Positions 8,322-20,181 of a stretch of 64,000 nucleotides of DNA are shown here, one piece after another. Made by a program: the position numbers and the translations under genes. The notes beneath the pieces are model-generated. The model ran no database searches, was not told the DNA's origin, and saw only the letters and a list, made by a program, of their open reading frames with translations. Numbering within the stretch: the stretch's first letter is position 1; each line of letters begins with the position of its first letter. The DNA comes from Gordonia gummivorans (lineage in GTDB: Bacteria > Actinomycetota > Actinomycetes > Mycobacteriales > Mycobacteriaceae): contig NZ_JAKWBF010000011.1 in the NCBI RefSeq assembly GCF_022513585.1, positions 1-64,000 of the forward strand. The letters run 5' to 3'.

Positions 8322-9332
8322 TCAGTAGGTTGCCGAGGATCCGTCGGCCAGTGAGTCGCGCACGTCGTAGAGGACGAGCCAGGCCGCGGCCAGGCCGGAC
8401 GTCTGGTACCAGACCTGATCGTCGATGGCGAGGACGCGTTTCCAGGTCGGTGCCCCGAGATCGAGCCAAGCGTCGCTGAGCAGGACTTGCTTGCCGTGCT
8501 CGAGGCCCTTCGCGCCGTCGAAGCCGACGTAGATCAGGTCGCCGTCGGCGGCGTGGAAGTTCTGGTCGGTGACGGTGAACGACTCGGAACCCCGCTGGGC
8601 CGGCGGCCGCTGCGCACCGATCATCGACAGAATCTGGCCGGCGAATGTGTTTGTCCCCGCGATGACCTCGGCGTCGGCGGTGAACCGGACCAGCGACACC
8701 CAGGTGTGGGCGGCGTCGGTCCACTTTCCCACCGACGCGGCTCGGTTGGTGAACTGCTTGAGCAGTCGGACGCCCGACTCGCTGCGGCCCAGACCGTCGG
8801 CGACGGCCTGGAACTGCTGCTGCCACGTGCCCGGACCGACCTCGACGCTGCGCACACCGCCGAAAGCCGCGGCCGATGACGTGGTCGTCGGCGTCGTGAG
8901 CACGACGTCCGGTTTCGCGGCCGTCACCGCGGCGGCGTCGGGGGTGGAGCCGATCGTCGGCACCGAGTTCAGCTGCGGGCCGAGATAGGCCATGACACTG
9001 CCTGGTGCCGAGGTCACCGCCACCACCTTCGGACCGATCCCAAGGGCGCAGATCGGATCGAGGAGCGACGGATCGGTGACGACAATGCGCGTCACGTCCG
9101 GTTGGCCTGGGTCAGGCGTGGTCGGCTGCAGACATGTCTCCGAGAAGTCGCGCTCGGGAGCCACCACGTTGACCTCTGCGATGCGCGTGGTCGAGGTGGA
9201 GATCGGCGCTCCGTCGGGGGTTCGGAGTGTGTCGTCGTCGGACGAACAGGCTGCGACGGTCAGCGACAGAAGGGCGATCGCGGCGAGGGCGGCGCGGCGA
9301 AAACGTCGGCCCGATCGGGGGCTGCGGCTCAC
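8322..9332 (-). CDS. fecB: FecB-like periplasmic-binding lipoprotein (iron-siderophore type)
   Basis: This is a solute-binding lipoprotein of the BtuF/FecB fold. A basic N-region and hydrophobic core are followed by a lipobox LTVAAC, with SSDDD after the cysteine, so it should be anchored on the outer face of the membrane. The body contains RIVVTDPSLLDPICALGIG and GLGRSESGVRLL, typical of class III binding proteins. GTG at 9332 gives a normal signal peptide. Another GTG at 9374 would add 14 charged residues. The neighbouring ctaD and serB match the fecB-ctaD-serB2 order of mycobacteria. No ABC permease is adjacent, so the ligand remains open. Confidence 0.87.
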   Translation of the reverse strand: MSRSPRSGRRFRRAALAAIALLSLTVAACSSDDDTLRTPDGAPISTSTTRIAEVNVVAPERDFSETCLQPTTPDPGQPDVTRIVVTDPSLLDPICALGIGPKVVAVTSAPGSVMAYLGPQLNSVPTIGSTPDAAAVTAAKPDVVLTTPTTTSSAAAFGGVRSVEVGPGTWQQQFQAVADGLGRSESGVRLLKQFTNRAASVGKWTDAAHTWVSLVRFTADAEVIAGTNTFAGQILSMIGAQRPPAQRGSESFTVTDQNFHAADGDLIYVGFDGAKGLEHGKQVLLSDAWLDLGAPTWKRVLAIDDQVWYQTSGLAAAWLVLYDVRDSLADGSSATY

Positions 9333-9661
9333 GCCACGCCCATCATCATCGCTGTCACGAACGCTGCGTTGCACCCGCCAAACCTAGCATCGGGGTGCGC
9401 CCGCACCGTCGTGGCGCCGCGGGTCCGACGCGGGCCGCTCGGGCGGGCCCCTTTCGACTGCGCGCGTCGCATCCGCAAATAGGCGTTGAGCTGCGCAGAC
9501 CCACTCCCTCGGAAATCAATTACGACAGATCGTAGGACCCGGTCGGCCGGGGCGCCCGCAAGGGTTTAGGATCAGTTACCAGCGCTCGGTTTGTTCATGT
9601 GCCGGCCGTCTGAGGAGTCGTCGTCCGATTCGCTGGAGATGGTCGGGCAAGAGGAGGATCT
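9333..9661. other. Divergent intergenic region between fecB and ctaD
   Basis: These 329 bp must hold the promoters of both fecB (leftward) and ctaD (rightward). A strong ribosome-binding site AAGAGGAGG lies just before the ctaD GTG. A possible -10 element TTAGGAT is seen at 9566-9572 with no convincing -35. I see no conserved small gene, repeat or RNA structure here. Confidence 0.5.
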
Positions 9662-13437
<3,776 letters not shown>

Positions 13438-13441
<4 letters not shown>

Positions 13442-13881
13442 GCGAGCTGCTGCCGGAATGGGCTCGGGGTCTTGGTCTTTCGCGACATCCCGAGGGCGGA
13501 TGGTTTAGGGAGACCTGGCGCAGTGACCTGGTGCTACCGGCCGATGCTCTGCCCGCGTACGACGCCGACCGGTCCGCCGGTACCGCAATCCTGTTCTTGC
13601 TCCTGCCGGGTGAGGAATCGGCCTGGCACACCGTGCGTGGCGCCGAACTCTGGCTGTATCACCGAGGTTCACCCGTCGAACTGGATCTCGGTGGCGACGG
13701 TGCCGAGCCGGCGCGTGACGCGACAGTGCTCGTGGGCGCGGATGTGCTTGCCGGACAACAACCCCAGGCGCTCGTGCCACCTGGACACTGGCAGCGCGCA
13801 CGATGCGTCGGCGATGACGCGTCGCTGGTCAGTTGCATCGTCGTGCCCGGCTTCGACTTCGACGACTTCTGCCTTGCCTGA
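13438..13881 (+). CDS. DUF985 cupin-family protein
   Basis: This 147-residue single-domain cupin begins VSELLPEWARGLGLSRHPEGGWFRETWRSD if the GTG at 13438 is used. The HPEGGWFRETW motif and the later ESAWHTVRGAELWLYH are the DUF985 signature (barrel strands with a histidine likely to bind a metal or small ligand). No reaction is established for the family. The GTG overlaps the preceding stop (GTGA), making it the last gene of the ctaD-serB-PTH2 run. Longer open frames upstream are shadows of the PTH2 gene. Confidence 0.82.
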
Positions 13882-14033
13882 GTTTGCTGCCGCCTGATCC
13901 GAAGAGCCTTAGTGACCAACGCTGTGAACTGGGGAAATGCTCGGCCGGCACCCAACCATCCGGCGGATGGACGGACAGGCCCGTCGCCCTGGTGACAGTC
14001 TCTGCTTTGCCCCCAATTGCCTTGTCTCACCGG

Positions 14034-14078
14034 CCCTTCGAGACTCTCGGCTAGCGTCTCGAGCAACTCAGCTCAGGG
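14034..14078 (+). repeat. Dispersed repeat CCCTTCGAG...CTCAGGGA, copy 1 (diverged)
   Basis: The stretch starts CCCTTCGAGACTC and ends CTCAGGGA. Two closer copies of the same frame (CCTTCGAGGCTCGC, then GCTCGCACCTCAGG) lie at about 23892 and 55486. All three are intergenic. This copy is longer in the middle and contains a small CTCGGCTAGCGTCTCGAG segment that may fold. It lies between two convergent genes. Confidence 0.5.
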
Positions 14079-14126
14079 AGCGGAGGTGGGCCGGCTGCGT
14101 TGTTGGACCCACTCCCTCAAGGAGCT

Positions 14127-15134
14127 TCAGCCGGCGCTGGGGGCGGCCGTCGGTGACGGGATTGCCGCCGGAGCCAAGTGTGCCAACGTGTTTCGCCACA
14201 CTGTCCGATCCGGCGCGAGCGACGCGAGGATCAGTTCGTCGGCGTCGGCGTGGTCGGTGAACCAGTCGAGATACTCGCGGACCTGCACGGGCGTACCGAC
14301 ACCGACGTAGGTGAGCATCGAATCGATCTGACGGCCCTGCGGCACCGAGAGGATGGCGTCGGCCTCCTCGTCGGTGAACCGTCGACCGCGACCGAAGAGC
14401 GCCGTGACCCGCTGTCGTTTGGCGCGCAGCAATTGCTCGGCGGCGACGGCTTCGTCGTCGTCGGCGATGACGCACACACCGGCGATCACATACGGCTCCG
14501 CGAGTACGTCGGAAGGCTGGAATTCACTGCGGTACAGAGCTACGGCCTGTTCGAGAGCCTGTGGTGCGAAGTGTGAGGCGAATGCGTAGGGCAAGCCGAG
14601 TGCGGCGGCCAGTTGTGCACCGAAGAGCGACGAACCGAGGATGTAGAGCGGGACATCGGTGCCGGCGCCCGGAGTGGCCGAAACACCCTCCACACGTGAC
14701 TGTCCGCGCAGGTAGCCCTGCAGTTCGAGGACGTCGGTCGGGAAGTGCTCGGCCGAGGCGATGGTCCGGCGCAGCGCCGCGAAGGTCTTCTGGTCGCCGC
14801 CGGGGGCGCGGCCGAGTCCGAGGTCGATTCGGCCTGGATACAGTTCGGCCAGCGTGCCGAACTGTTCGGCGATCGACAGCGGGGAGTGGTTGGGCAACAT
14901 CACGCCGCCCGCGCCGAGACGGATCGTCGACGTGTGCGCGGCGATATGGGAGATCAGCACCGCCGGGGCGGCCGACGCGATCGACGACATGTTGTGGTGT
15001 TCGGCGTACCAGATGCGACGGTAACCCCACTGCTCGGCGCGTTGGGCCATGTCGCGGCTGGCGGCGAAACTGTCGGTGACGGTCTCGCCTGGGCCGACTT
15101 GTGCGAGATCGAGAATCGAAAGATCAACGGACAT
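14127..15134 (-). CDS. Luciferase-like (LLM class) flavin-dependent oxidoreductase
   Basis: The 335-residue protein has a bacterial-luciferase TIM barrel. It begins MSVDLSILDLAQVGPGET and contains YRRIWYAEHHNMSSIASAAP, LGAGGVMLPNHSPLSIAEQF and GRIDLGLGRAPGGD. These are hallmarks of the MsnO8/YwcH-type subfamily of FMNH2 monooxygenases. The substrate cannot be predicted. The ATG at 15134 is chosen because the family alignment starts there. The longer frame upstream overlaps the divergent ABC gene. The 3' region holds a GGGAG/CTCCC pair that may form a weak terminator. Confidence 0.86.
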   Translation of the reverse strand: MSVDLSILDLAQVGPGETVTDSFAASRDMAQRAEQWGYRRIWYAEHHNMSSIASAAPAVLISHIAAHTSTIRLGAGGVMLPNHSPLSIAEQFGTLAELYPGRIDLGLGRAPGGDQKTFAALRRTIASAEHFPTDVLELQGYLRGQSRVEGVSATPGAGTDVPLYILGSSLFGAQLAAALGLPYAFASHFAPQALEQAVALYRSEFQPSDVLAEPYVIAGVCVIADDDEAVAAEQLLRAKRQRVTALFGRGRRFTDEEADAILSVPQGRQIDSMLTYVGVGTPVQVREYLDWFTDHADADELILASLAPDRTVWRNTLAHLAPAAIPSPTAAPSAG

Positions 15135-15213
15135 ATCAATGCCAAGGCCGACACACGCTCTCGTATTCCGAACCAGCGCGCGATCCGACCATGATCTAGG
15201 GCACGATGGGCAG

Positions 15214-16050
15214 GTGACCGAATCGGATCCCGACCTGCTCATCGACTTCCGCGACGTGACGCTCGTCCGAGGGGGCAACACGCTCGTCGGCCCGATCTCC
15301 TGGCAGGTGGAACTCGACGAACGGTGGGTGATCATCGGACCCAACGGGGCGGGCAAGACGTCGCTGATGCGTCTTGCCGGTGCCGAGATCCATCCGACTG
15401 CCGGGACGGCGTACGTCCTCAACGAGTTGCTCGGCAAGGTGGAGGTCCGTGAACTGTCCACCCGGATCGGTGTGACCAGTCCTGGACTGGCCGAGCGGAT
15501 CCCGTCCGACGAGGTCGTGAGCGACGTCGTGATCTCGGCGGGTTACTCGGTGTTGGGTCGCTGGCGCGAGGAGTACGACGACGCCGACCGCGCGCAGGCG
15601 CTCGAATCGCTGGAGTCGATGGGTGCCGAGCACCTCGCCGACCGCACCTTCGGGACTCTGTCGGAGGGCGAGCGCAAGCGGGTGCTGATCGCGCGGGCGC
15701 TGATGACCGATCCGGAGTTGCTGCTCCTCGACGAGCCGGCCGCCGGTCTCGATCTCGGTGGTCGCGAGGAACTCGTCGAACGTCTCTCGAAACTCGCAGC
15801 CGACCCGGACTCGCCGGCGATCGTGCTCATCACCCACCACGTCGAGGAGATCCCCGAGGGGTTCACGCATGCGATGTTGCTCTCCGAGGGCGGCGTCGTC
15901 GCGCAGGGTCTGCTCAGCGAGGTGCTCAACGAGAAGAACTTGTCGCTGGCATTCCACCAGCAGATCGCGCTGAGCAAAGTCAGCGGCGGTCGTTACTTCG
16001 CGCGGCGAAAGCGTCGCGCGGGCGGACATCGGCGACGGGCCGCGCAGTAG
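15214..16050 (+). CDS. ABC transporter ATP-binding protein
   Basis: This is a 278-residue single nucleotide-binding domain. Walker A is GPNGAGKTS near residue 46, the signature is LSEGERKR near 145-155, Walker B is LLLLDEPAAGLDLGG, and the switch histidine is in VLITHHVEEIP. The set resembles ModF/YlmA-type ATPases encoded without a permease. The position corresponds to mycobacterial Rv3041c by gene order. A basic C-terminal tail (RRKRRAGGHRRR) is unusual and may bind nucleic acid or membrane. The GTG at 15214 follows a modest GGGCAG. With no permease nearby, a transport substrate cannot be given. Confidence 0.9.
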   Translation: MTESDPDLLIDFRDVTLVRGGNTLVGPISWQVELDERWVIIGPNGAGKTSLMRLAGAEIHPTAGTAYVLNELLGKVEVRELSTRIGVTSPGLAERIPSDEVVSDVVISAGYSVLGRWREEYDDADRAQALESLESMGAEHLADRTFGTLSEGERKRVLIARALMTDPELLLLDEPAAGLDLGGREELVERLSKLAADPDSPAIVLITHHVEEIPEGFTHAMLLSEGGVVAQGLLSEVLNEKNLSLAFHQQIALSKVSGGRYFARRKRRAGGHRRRAAQ

Positions 16051-16146
16051 GTATCCCGGAACCCAGGTGCGGATGGCGCCTACCGCCGCCGATAGTGTCG
16101 AGAATGCCGCGGTGATCTGACTCCACGGCGTGAGGTGGAGGTGCAC

Positions 16147-16968
16147 ATGTCATCCGTCGAGTCGTCGGAATCCCAACCCGCTCCACTCCGTGATGCGGCC
16201 ACGGTCGTTCTCGCGCGCGACGGTGCCGACGGAATCGAGGTGTTCCTGCAGCGGCGCGTGCAGCAGATGGCCTTCGCCGGCGGGATGACCGTGTTTCCGG
16301 GCGGTGGGGTCGACGCACGCGACGCGGATGCCGACCTCTCCTGGAACGGACCCGACGCCGCGTGGTGGGCGGACGCTTTCAACACCACCGAGGAGACCGC
16401 TCAGGCGCTCGTGTGTGCCGCGGTGCGGGAGACCTTCGAAGAATGCGGTGTTCTGCTCGCGACCGACGATGACGGTGTGTTCGCAGACCCGGGAGCGCTC
16501 GACGACGACCGAACGAAACTCGTCGACAAATCCCTCTCGTTCGCCGAGTTCCTGCGTGCACGGGGTCTCACGCTGCGTGCAGACCTGCTGCGGCCCATCG
16601 CGCACTGGATCACACCGGTCAACGAGAAGCGCCGCTACGACACCCGGTTCTTCCTCGCGGCACTCCCGGAAGGCCAGGACGCCGACGACAAGACGTCAGA
16701 GGCCGAGATCGCTCGCTGGGCGAGCGCACGTGCGGCGCTGGACGCGTGGCGGTCGGGCAAGCACTTCCTTCTTCCGCCGACCTGGGCGCAGCTGACCCAC
16801 ATCGCCGAGTTCGCCACCGTCGAAGAATTGCTGGCCGCCGAACCCGCCATCGAACCGATCCAGCCGGACGTCAAGCCGGGCGCGGGACTTGCCGGCCTGA
16901 GCTTTCCCGGCTCCGACCGCTACTTCGCCGCACTCGGCGACCAGAAGGTACCCGATATCAAGCTCTGA
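16147..16968 (+). CDS. NUDIX hydrolase
   Basis: The 273-residue protein carries a NUDIX fold that hydrolyses nucleoside-diphosphate-linked compounds. The box is visible as FPGGGVDARDAD near residues 51-62, then the catalytic helix AAVRETFEECGVLL near 95-108 (REx2EE). The spacing between the glycine and the helix is longer than in small NUDIX enzymes and matches the CoA pyrophosphatase-like group (Rv3040c by position). The ATG at 16147 is chosen because GAGGTGGAGG lies just before it. GTG at 16135 would add only four residues. It may be cotranscribed with the upstream ABC gene. Confidence 0.88.
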   Translation: MSSVESSESQPAPLRDAATVVLARDGADGIEVFLQRRVQQMAFAGGMTVFPGGGVDARDADADLSWNGPDAAWWADAFNTTEETAQALVCAAVRETFEECGVLLATDDDGVFADPGALDDDRTKLVDKSLSFAEFLRARGLTLRADLLRPIAHWITPVNEKRRYDTRFFLAALPEGQDADDKTSEAEIARWASARAALDAWRSGKHFLLPPTWAQLTHIAEFATVEELLAAEPAIEPIQPDVKPGAGLAGLSFPGSDRYFAALGDQKVPDIKL

Positions 16969-16987
16969 CTCGACGGGCTCCGGATTG

Positions 16988-17941
16988 TCAGTCGTCGGGA
17001 GAGTCGATGTCGTCGCGGTCGGCCCATTCGAGGAGCGTGTCGATGCGGTGTGCGACGTCGTCGATCTCGGAATGAAGATCACCGAGTTCGGCAAATCGCG
17101 CGGGCATGGTGGCGATGGTGAAGTCGTCGGGCACCACGTCGTCGATCTCCGACCATGCGATCGGCGCCGACACCGTCGCGCGCGGGTTGCCCCGCACCGA
17201 GTAGGCCGACGCCATCGTGTGGTCACGCGTGTTCTGGTTGTAGTCGACGAAGACGGCCGTGGGGTTGCGGTCCTTGCGCCACCACGTGGTGGTGACATCG
17301 TCGGGCGCGCGGCGTTCGACCTCCCGCGCGAACGCCAGAGCGGCGCGCCGGACCTCCTGAAATCCCCACTCCGGCTCTATACGGACGTAAATGTGCAGGC
17401 CGCGGCCGCCGGAGGTCTTCGGGAAACCACGGATGTCGAGTTCATCGAGGAGCTCTTCGACGACGTGCGCGACGCGACGGATGCGGGCGAAATCGCAGTC
17501 CGGCATCGGGTCGAGGTCGATGCGCCACTCATCTGGCGACTCGGGGTCGGCGCGGCGCGAGTTCCACGGGTGGAACTCGACCGTCGACATCTGCACGGCC
17601 CAGATGACCGATGCCAATTCGGTGACGCACAGCTCGTCGGCGGTGCGACCGTAGCGGGGAAAGTAGATCTCGGTGGTCTCCAGCCAGTCGGGCGCACCGG
17701 CGGGAACACGCTTCTGATGAACCTTTTTCTCGGCGACGCCTTTGGGGAAACGGTGCAGCATGCACGGCCGTTCACGCAGTGCACGCACGATGCCGTCACC
17801 CACCGACAGGTAGTACTCGACGAGGTCGAGCTTGGTCTCGCCGCGTTCGGGGAAGTACACGCGGTCCGGGCTCGAGATCCGCACGGAACGCTCACCCACG
17901 GTGAGGACGACCGGTTCCCCGGCGGACGCGTCGGGACTCAT
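16988..17941 (-). CDS. Stand-alone LigD-type DNA polymerase/primase domain (PolD-like)
   Basis: The 317-residue protein is equivalent to the polymerase domain of LigD, which fills ends in non-homologous end joining, but without ligase or nuclease domains. Conserved elements are SSPDRVYFPERGETKLDLVEYY, CMLHRFPKG, WAVQMSTVEFHPWNS, the metal-binding DEWRIDLDP motif (acidic pair of the archaeo-eukaryotic primase fold) and KTSGGRGLHIYV. Mycobacteria have similar stand-alone PolD proteins that can act in gap filling. It lies convergent to the NUDIX gene and divergent from the enoyl-CoA hydratase. No Ku gene is seen in the window. Confidence 0.92.
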   Translation of the reverse strand: MSPDASAGEPVVLTVGERSVRISSPDRVYFPERGETKLDLVEYYLSVGDGIVRALRERPCMLHRFPKGVAEKKVHQKRVPAGAPDWLETTEIYFPRYGRTADELCVTELASVIWAVQMSTVEFHPWNSRRADPESPDEWRIDLDPMPDCDFARIRRVAHVVEELLDELDIRGFPKTSGGRGLHIYVRIEPEWGFQEVRRAALAFAREVERRAPDDVTTTWWRKDRNPTAVFVDYNQNTRDHTMASAYSVRGNPRATVSAPIAWSEIDDVVPDDFTIATMPARFAELGDLHSEIDDVAHRIDTLLEWADRDDIDSPDD

Positions 17942-18028
17942 GGTTCAACCATAGGTCGAGGTCTGCTTGTGGTCTCGGTCATCGGGGCGGCGAGGCGGCG
18001 GGCACAACCCACCCGGTAGCCTTCGACC

Positions 18029-18817
18029 ATGGCTGAGTTCGTCACCCTCGAGACATCCGAAGACCATCCCGGCGTGGGCACCATCTTGCTCAACCGGCCG
18101 CCCATGAACGCGCTGAACCGGCAGGTGCAGACCGAGCTGGCGGCAGCGGCGGATGAGGCCACCCTCCGCGACGACATCAAGGCGGTCGTGGTCTATGGCG
18201 GACCCAAGGTCCTCGCGGCGGGTGCCGACATCAAAGAGATGAACGACATGACCTACGCCGAGATGAGCAAGATCGCCGGTCGGCTGCAGGACTCGCTCGG
18301 TGCGATCTCCGAGATCCCCAAGCCGACGGTCGCCGCCATCACCGGCTACGCACTGGGCGGCGGACTGGAGGTCGCACTCGGGGCCGATCGCCGCATCGCC
18401 GGTGACAATGCCAAGCTCGGCGTTCCCGAGGTGCTGCTCGGCGTCATTCCCGGTGGCGGCGGCACGCAGCGGCTCGCGCGCCTCGTGGGACCGTCGAAGG
18501 CCAAGGACATGATCTTCACCGGTCGTTTCGTCGGTGCGGCCGAGGCGCTGGAGATCGGATTGGTCGACGAGGTCGTCGCACCGGACGAGGTGTACAACGC
18601 GGCGCTCAAGTGGGCCGGGCAGTTCTCCAAGGCGGCTTCGCTGGCCATCGCGGCAGGTAAGAGGGCCGTTGACCAGGGCCTCGGCGTCGACCTCACAACC
18701 GGACTCAAGATCGAGGAGCAGGTGTTTGCCGCGCTGTTCTCCACCGAGGACCGCTCGATCGGCATGAAGTCGTTCGTCGAGAACGGTCCCGGCAAGGCAG
18801 AATTCCTCGGCAAGTAG
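18029..18817 (+). CDS. Enoyl-CoA hydratase/isomerase family protein
   Basis: The 262-residue crotonase-fold protein probably hydrates enoyl-CoA thioesters. The oxyanion-hole segments are LAAGADIKEM near residue 65 and ALGGGLEVALGAD near 110. The catalytic region is VPEVLLGVIPGGGGTQRLARLVG near 130-152, with both glutamates kept. The position matches echA17 (Rv3039c) of M. tuberculosis. ATG 18029 starts the run followed by the methyltransferase 23 bp later, so an operon of four genes to 21381 is likely. The exact acyl-CoA substrate is unknown. Confidence 0.92.
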   Translation: MAEFVTLETSEDHPGVGTILLNRPPMNALNRQVQTELAAAADEATLRDDIKAVVVYGGPKVLAAGADIKEMNDMTYAEMSKIAGRLQDSLGAISEIPKPTVAAITGYALGGGLEVALGADRRIAGDNAKLGVPEVLLGVIPGGGGTQRLARLVGPSKAKDMIFTGRFVGAAEALEIGLVDEVVAPDEVYNAALKWAGQFSKAASLAIAAGKRAVDQGLGVDLTTGLKIEEQVFAALFSTEDRSIGMKSFVENGPGKAEFLGK

Positions 18818-18840
18818 GGCTGGGACAAGGGGAGACAGAG

Positions 18841-19812
18841 ATGACCAACGTGACGCCGGACGTCGATCCGGAACCGAATCCGCACGCCACCGAGGAGCAG
18901 GTGAAGGCCGCTCTCGAGGACACGAAACTCGCCCAGGTGCTCTACCACGACTGGGAGGCCGAGACCTACGACGAGAAGTGGTCGATCAGCTTCGACGAGC
19001 GCTGCATCGACTATGCGCGTGGTCGATTCGACGCGGTCGCCACTTCCGAGGATCTGCCGTATGGCCGCGCGATGGAACTTGGTTGTGGCACCGGATTCTT
19101 CCTGCTCAACCTCATGCAATCCGGTGTCGCGGAGAAGGGGTCGGTCACCGATCTCTCGCCGGGCATGGTGAAGGTTGCCCTGCGCAACGCCGAGAATCTC
19201 GGACTCGATGTCGACGGCCGGGTCGCCGACGCGGAGAAGATCCCCTACGACGACAACACGTTTGACCTCGTCGTCGGACATGCTGTGCTGCACCACATTC
19301 CGGACGTGGAGCAGGCGCTGCGTGAGGTGCTCCGAGTACTCAAGCCGGGTGGTCGCTTCATCTTCGCGGGTGAGCCGTCGACCATCGGTGACTTCTACGC
19401 ACGGTGGATGAGCCGCGCAACCTGGTGGGCGACAACCAACATCACCAAGTTCGGTCCGCTGCAGGGCTGGCGTCGTCCGCAGGAGGAGCTCGACGAGTCG
19501 TCGCGCGCGGCCGCGCTGGAAGCCGTGGTCGACATCCACACCTTCGATCCCGACGAACTCGCCGGGATCGCCACGAGCGCCGGTGCGCACAAGGTCGAGA
19601 CCGCCACCGAGGAACTCGCCGCGGCGATGCTCGGTTGGCCGGTCCGCACGTTCGAGGCCGCGGTACCCGCCGACAAACTCGGTTGGGGCTGGGCCGGATT
19701 CGCGTTCGGCGGCTGGAAGCGCATGACCTGGCTCGACGAGAACGTGCTGCGGAAGATCGTGCCGCCCAAGTTCTTCTACAACGTGGTGGTCAGCGGCTAC
19801 AAGCCGGAATGA
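18841..19812 (+). CDS. SAM-dependent methyltransferase (class I)
   Basis: The 323-residue protein has a Rossmann methyltransferase core. Motif I MELGCGTGFFLLNLM is near residue 77, followed by the acidic end of strand 2, and LVVGHAVLHHIPDVEQALREV near 142 is motif IV/post-IV. The N-terminal 50 residues (AQVLYHDWEAETYDEKWSIS) and the long C-terminal part are shared with mycobacterial Rv3038c-type proteins. The substrate is not known. RBS GGGGAGAC precedes the ATG. The gene lies between the hydratase and a small conserved gene. Confidence 0.9.
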   Translation: MTNVTPDVDPEPNPHATEEQVKAALEDTKLAQVLYHDWEAETYDEKWSISFDERCIDYARGRFDAVATSEDLPYGRAMELGCGTGFFLLNLMQSGVAEKGSVTDLSPGMVKVALRNAENLGLDVDGRVADAEKIPYDDNTFDLVVGHAVLHHIPDVEQALREVLRVLKPGGRFIFAGEPSTIGDFYARWMSRATWWATTNITKFGPLQGWRRPQEELDESSRAAALEAVVDIHTFDPDELAGIATSAGAHKVETATEELAAAMLGWPVRTFEAAVPADKLGWGWAGFAFGGWKRMTWLDENVLRKIVPPKFFYNVVVSGYKPE

Positions 19813-19816
19813 CGCG

Positions 19817-20176
19817 GTGAACGCGACCGCCGACCCAAGTCCGCCGGATCGGTCGGTGCGGTTGATGAGCGAGTACTTCGTCGATTGGCCGCTGTGGATC
19901 ACCGACGGGCCTGCGGCGCCCGACCACTTCGAGTTGTCGGCGGGGTTGACGCGTGACCTGCTTGCTTGGCAGGAACTGTTCGAACAGCACTTCCACTATC
20001 GCGAGAGGTGGGACGACCCGGCGTGGGCACACGAGTACGAGCGCCGAGGTCGGGAACTGTTGTCCCGCTTGGCCGACGAACTGCCCGGTCATTTCATCGA
20101 ACTGAGGCTGTGGCCGGTCGGTGCAGAGCCGGTCGGCAGTTGGGACCTGGGCCGGACCGAAGCCGGAGAGGACTGA
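19817..20176 (+). CDS. Small acidic conserved hypothetical protein
   Basis: The 119-residue product has no domain I recognise. It is rich in Trp, Glu and Asp (SEYFVDWPLWITDGP, AWQELFEQHFHYRERWDDPAWAHEYERRG) and lacks signal peptide or membrane helix. It starts 4 bp after the methyltransferase stop and ends 5 bp before the next gene, which strongly supports translation within the same operon. An internal ATG (SEYFVDW, at 19865) is a plausible shorter start. Confidence 0.72.
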   Translation: MNATADPSPPDRSVRLMSEYFVDWPLWITDGPAAPDHFELSAGLTRDLLAWQELFEQHFHYRERWDDPAWAHEYERRGRELLSRLADELPGHFIELRLWPVGAEPVGSWDLGRTEAGED

Positions 20177-20181
20177 GCGAG

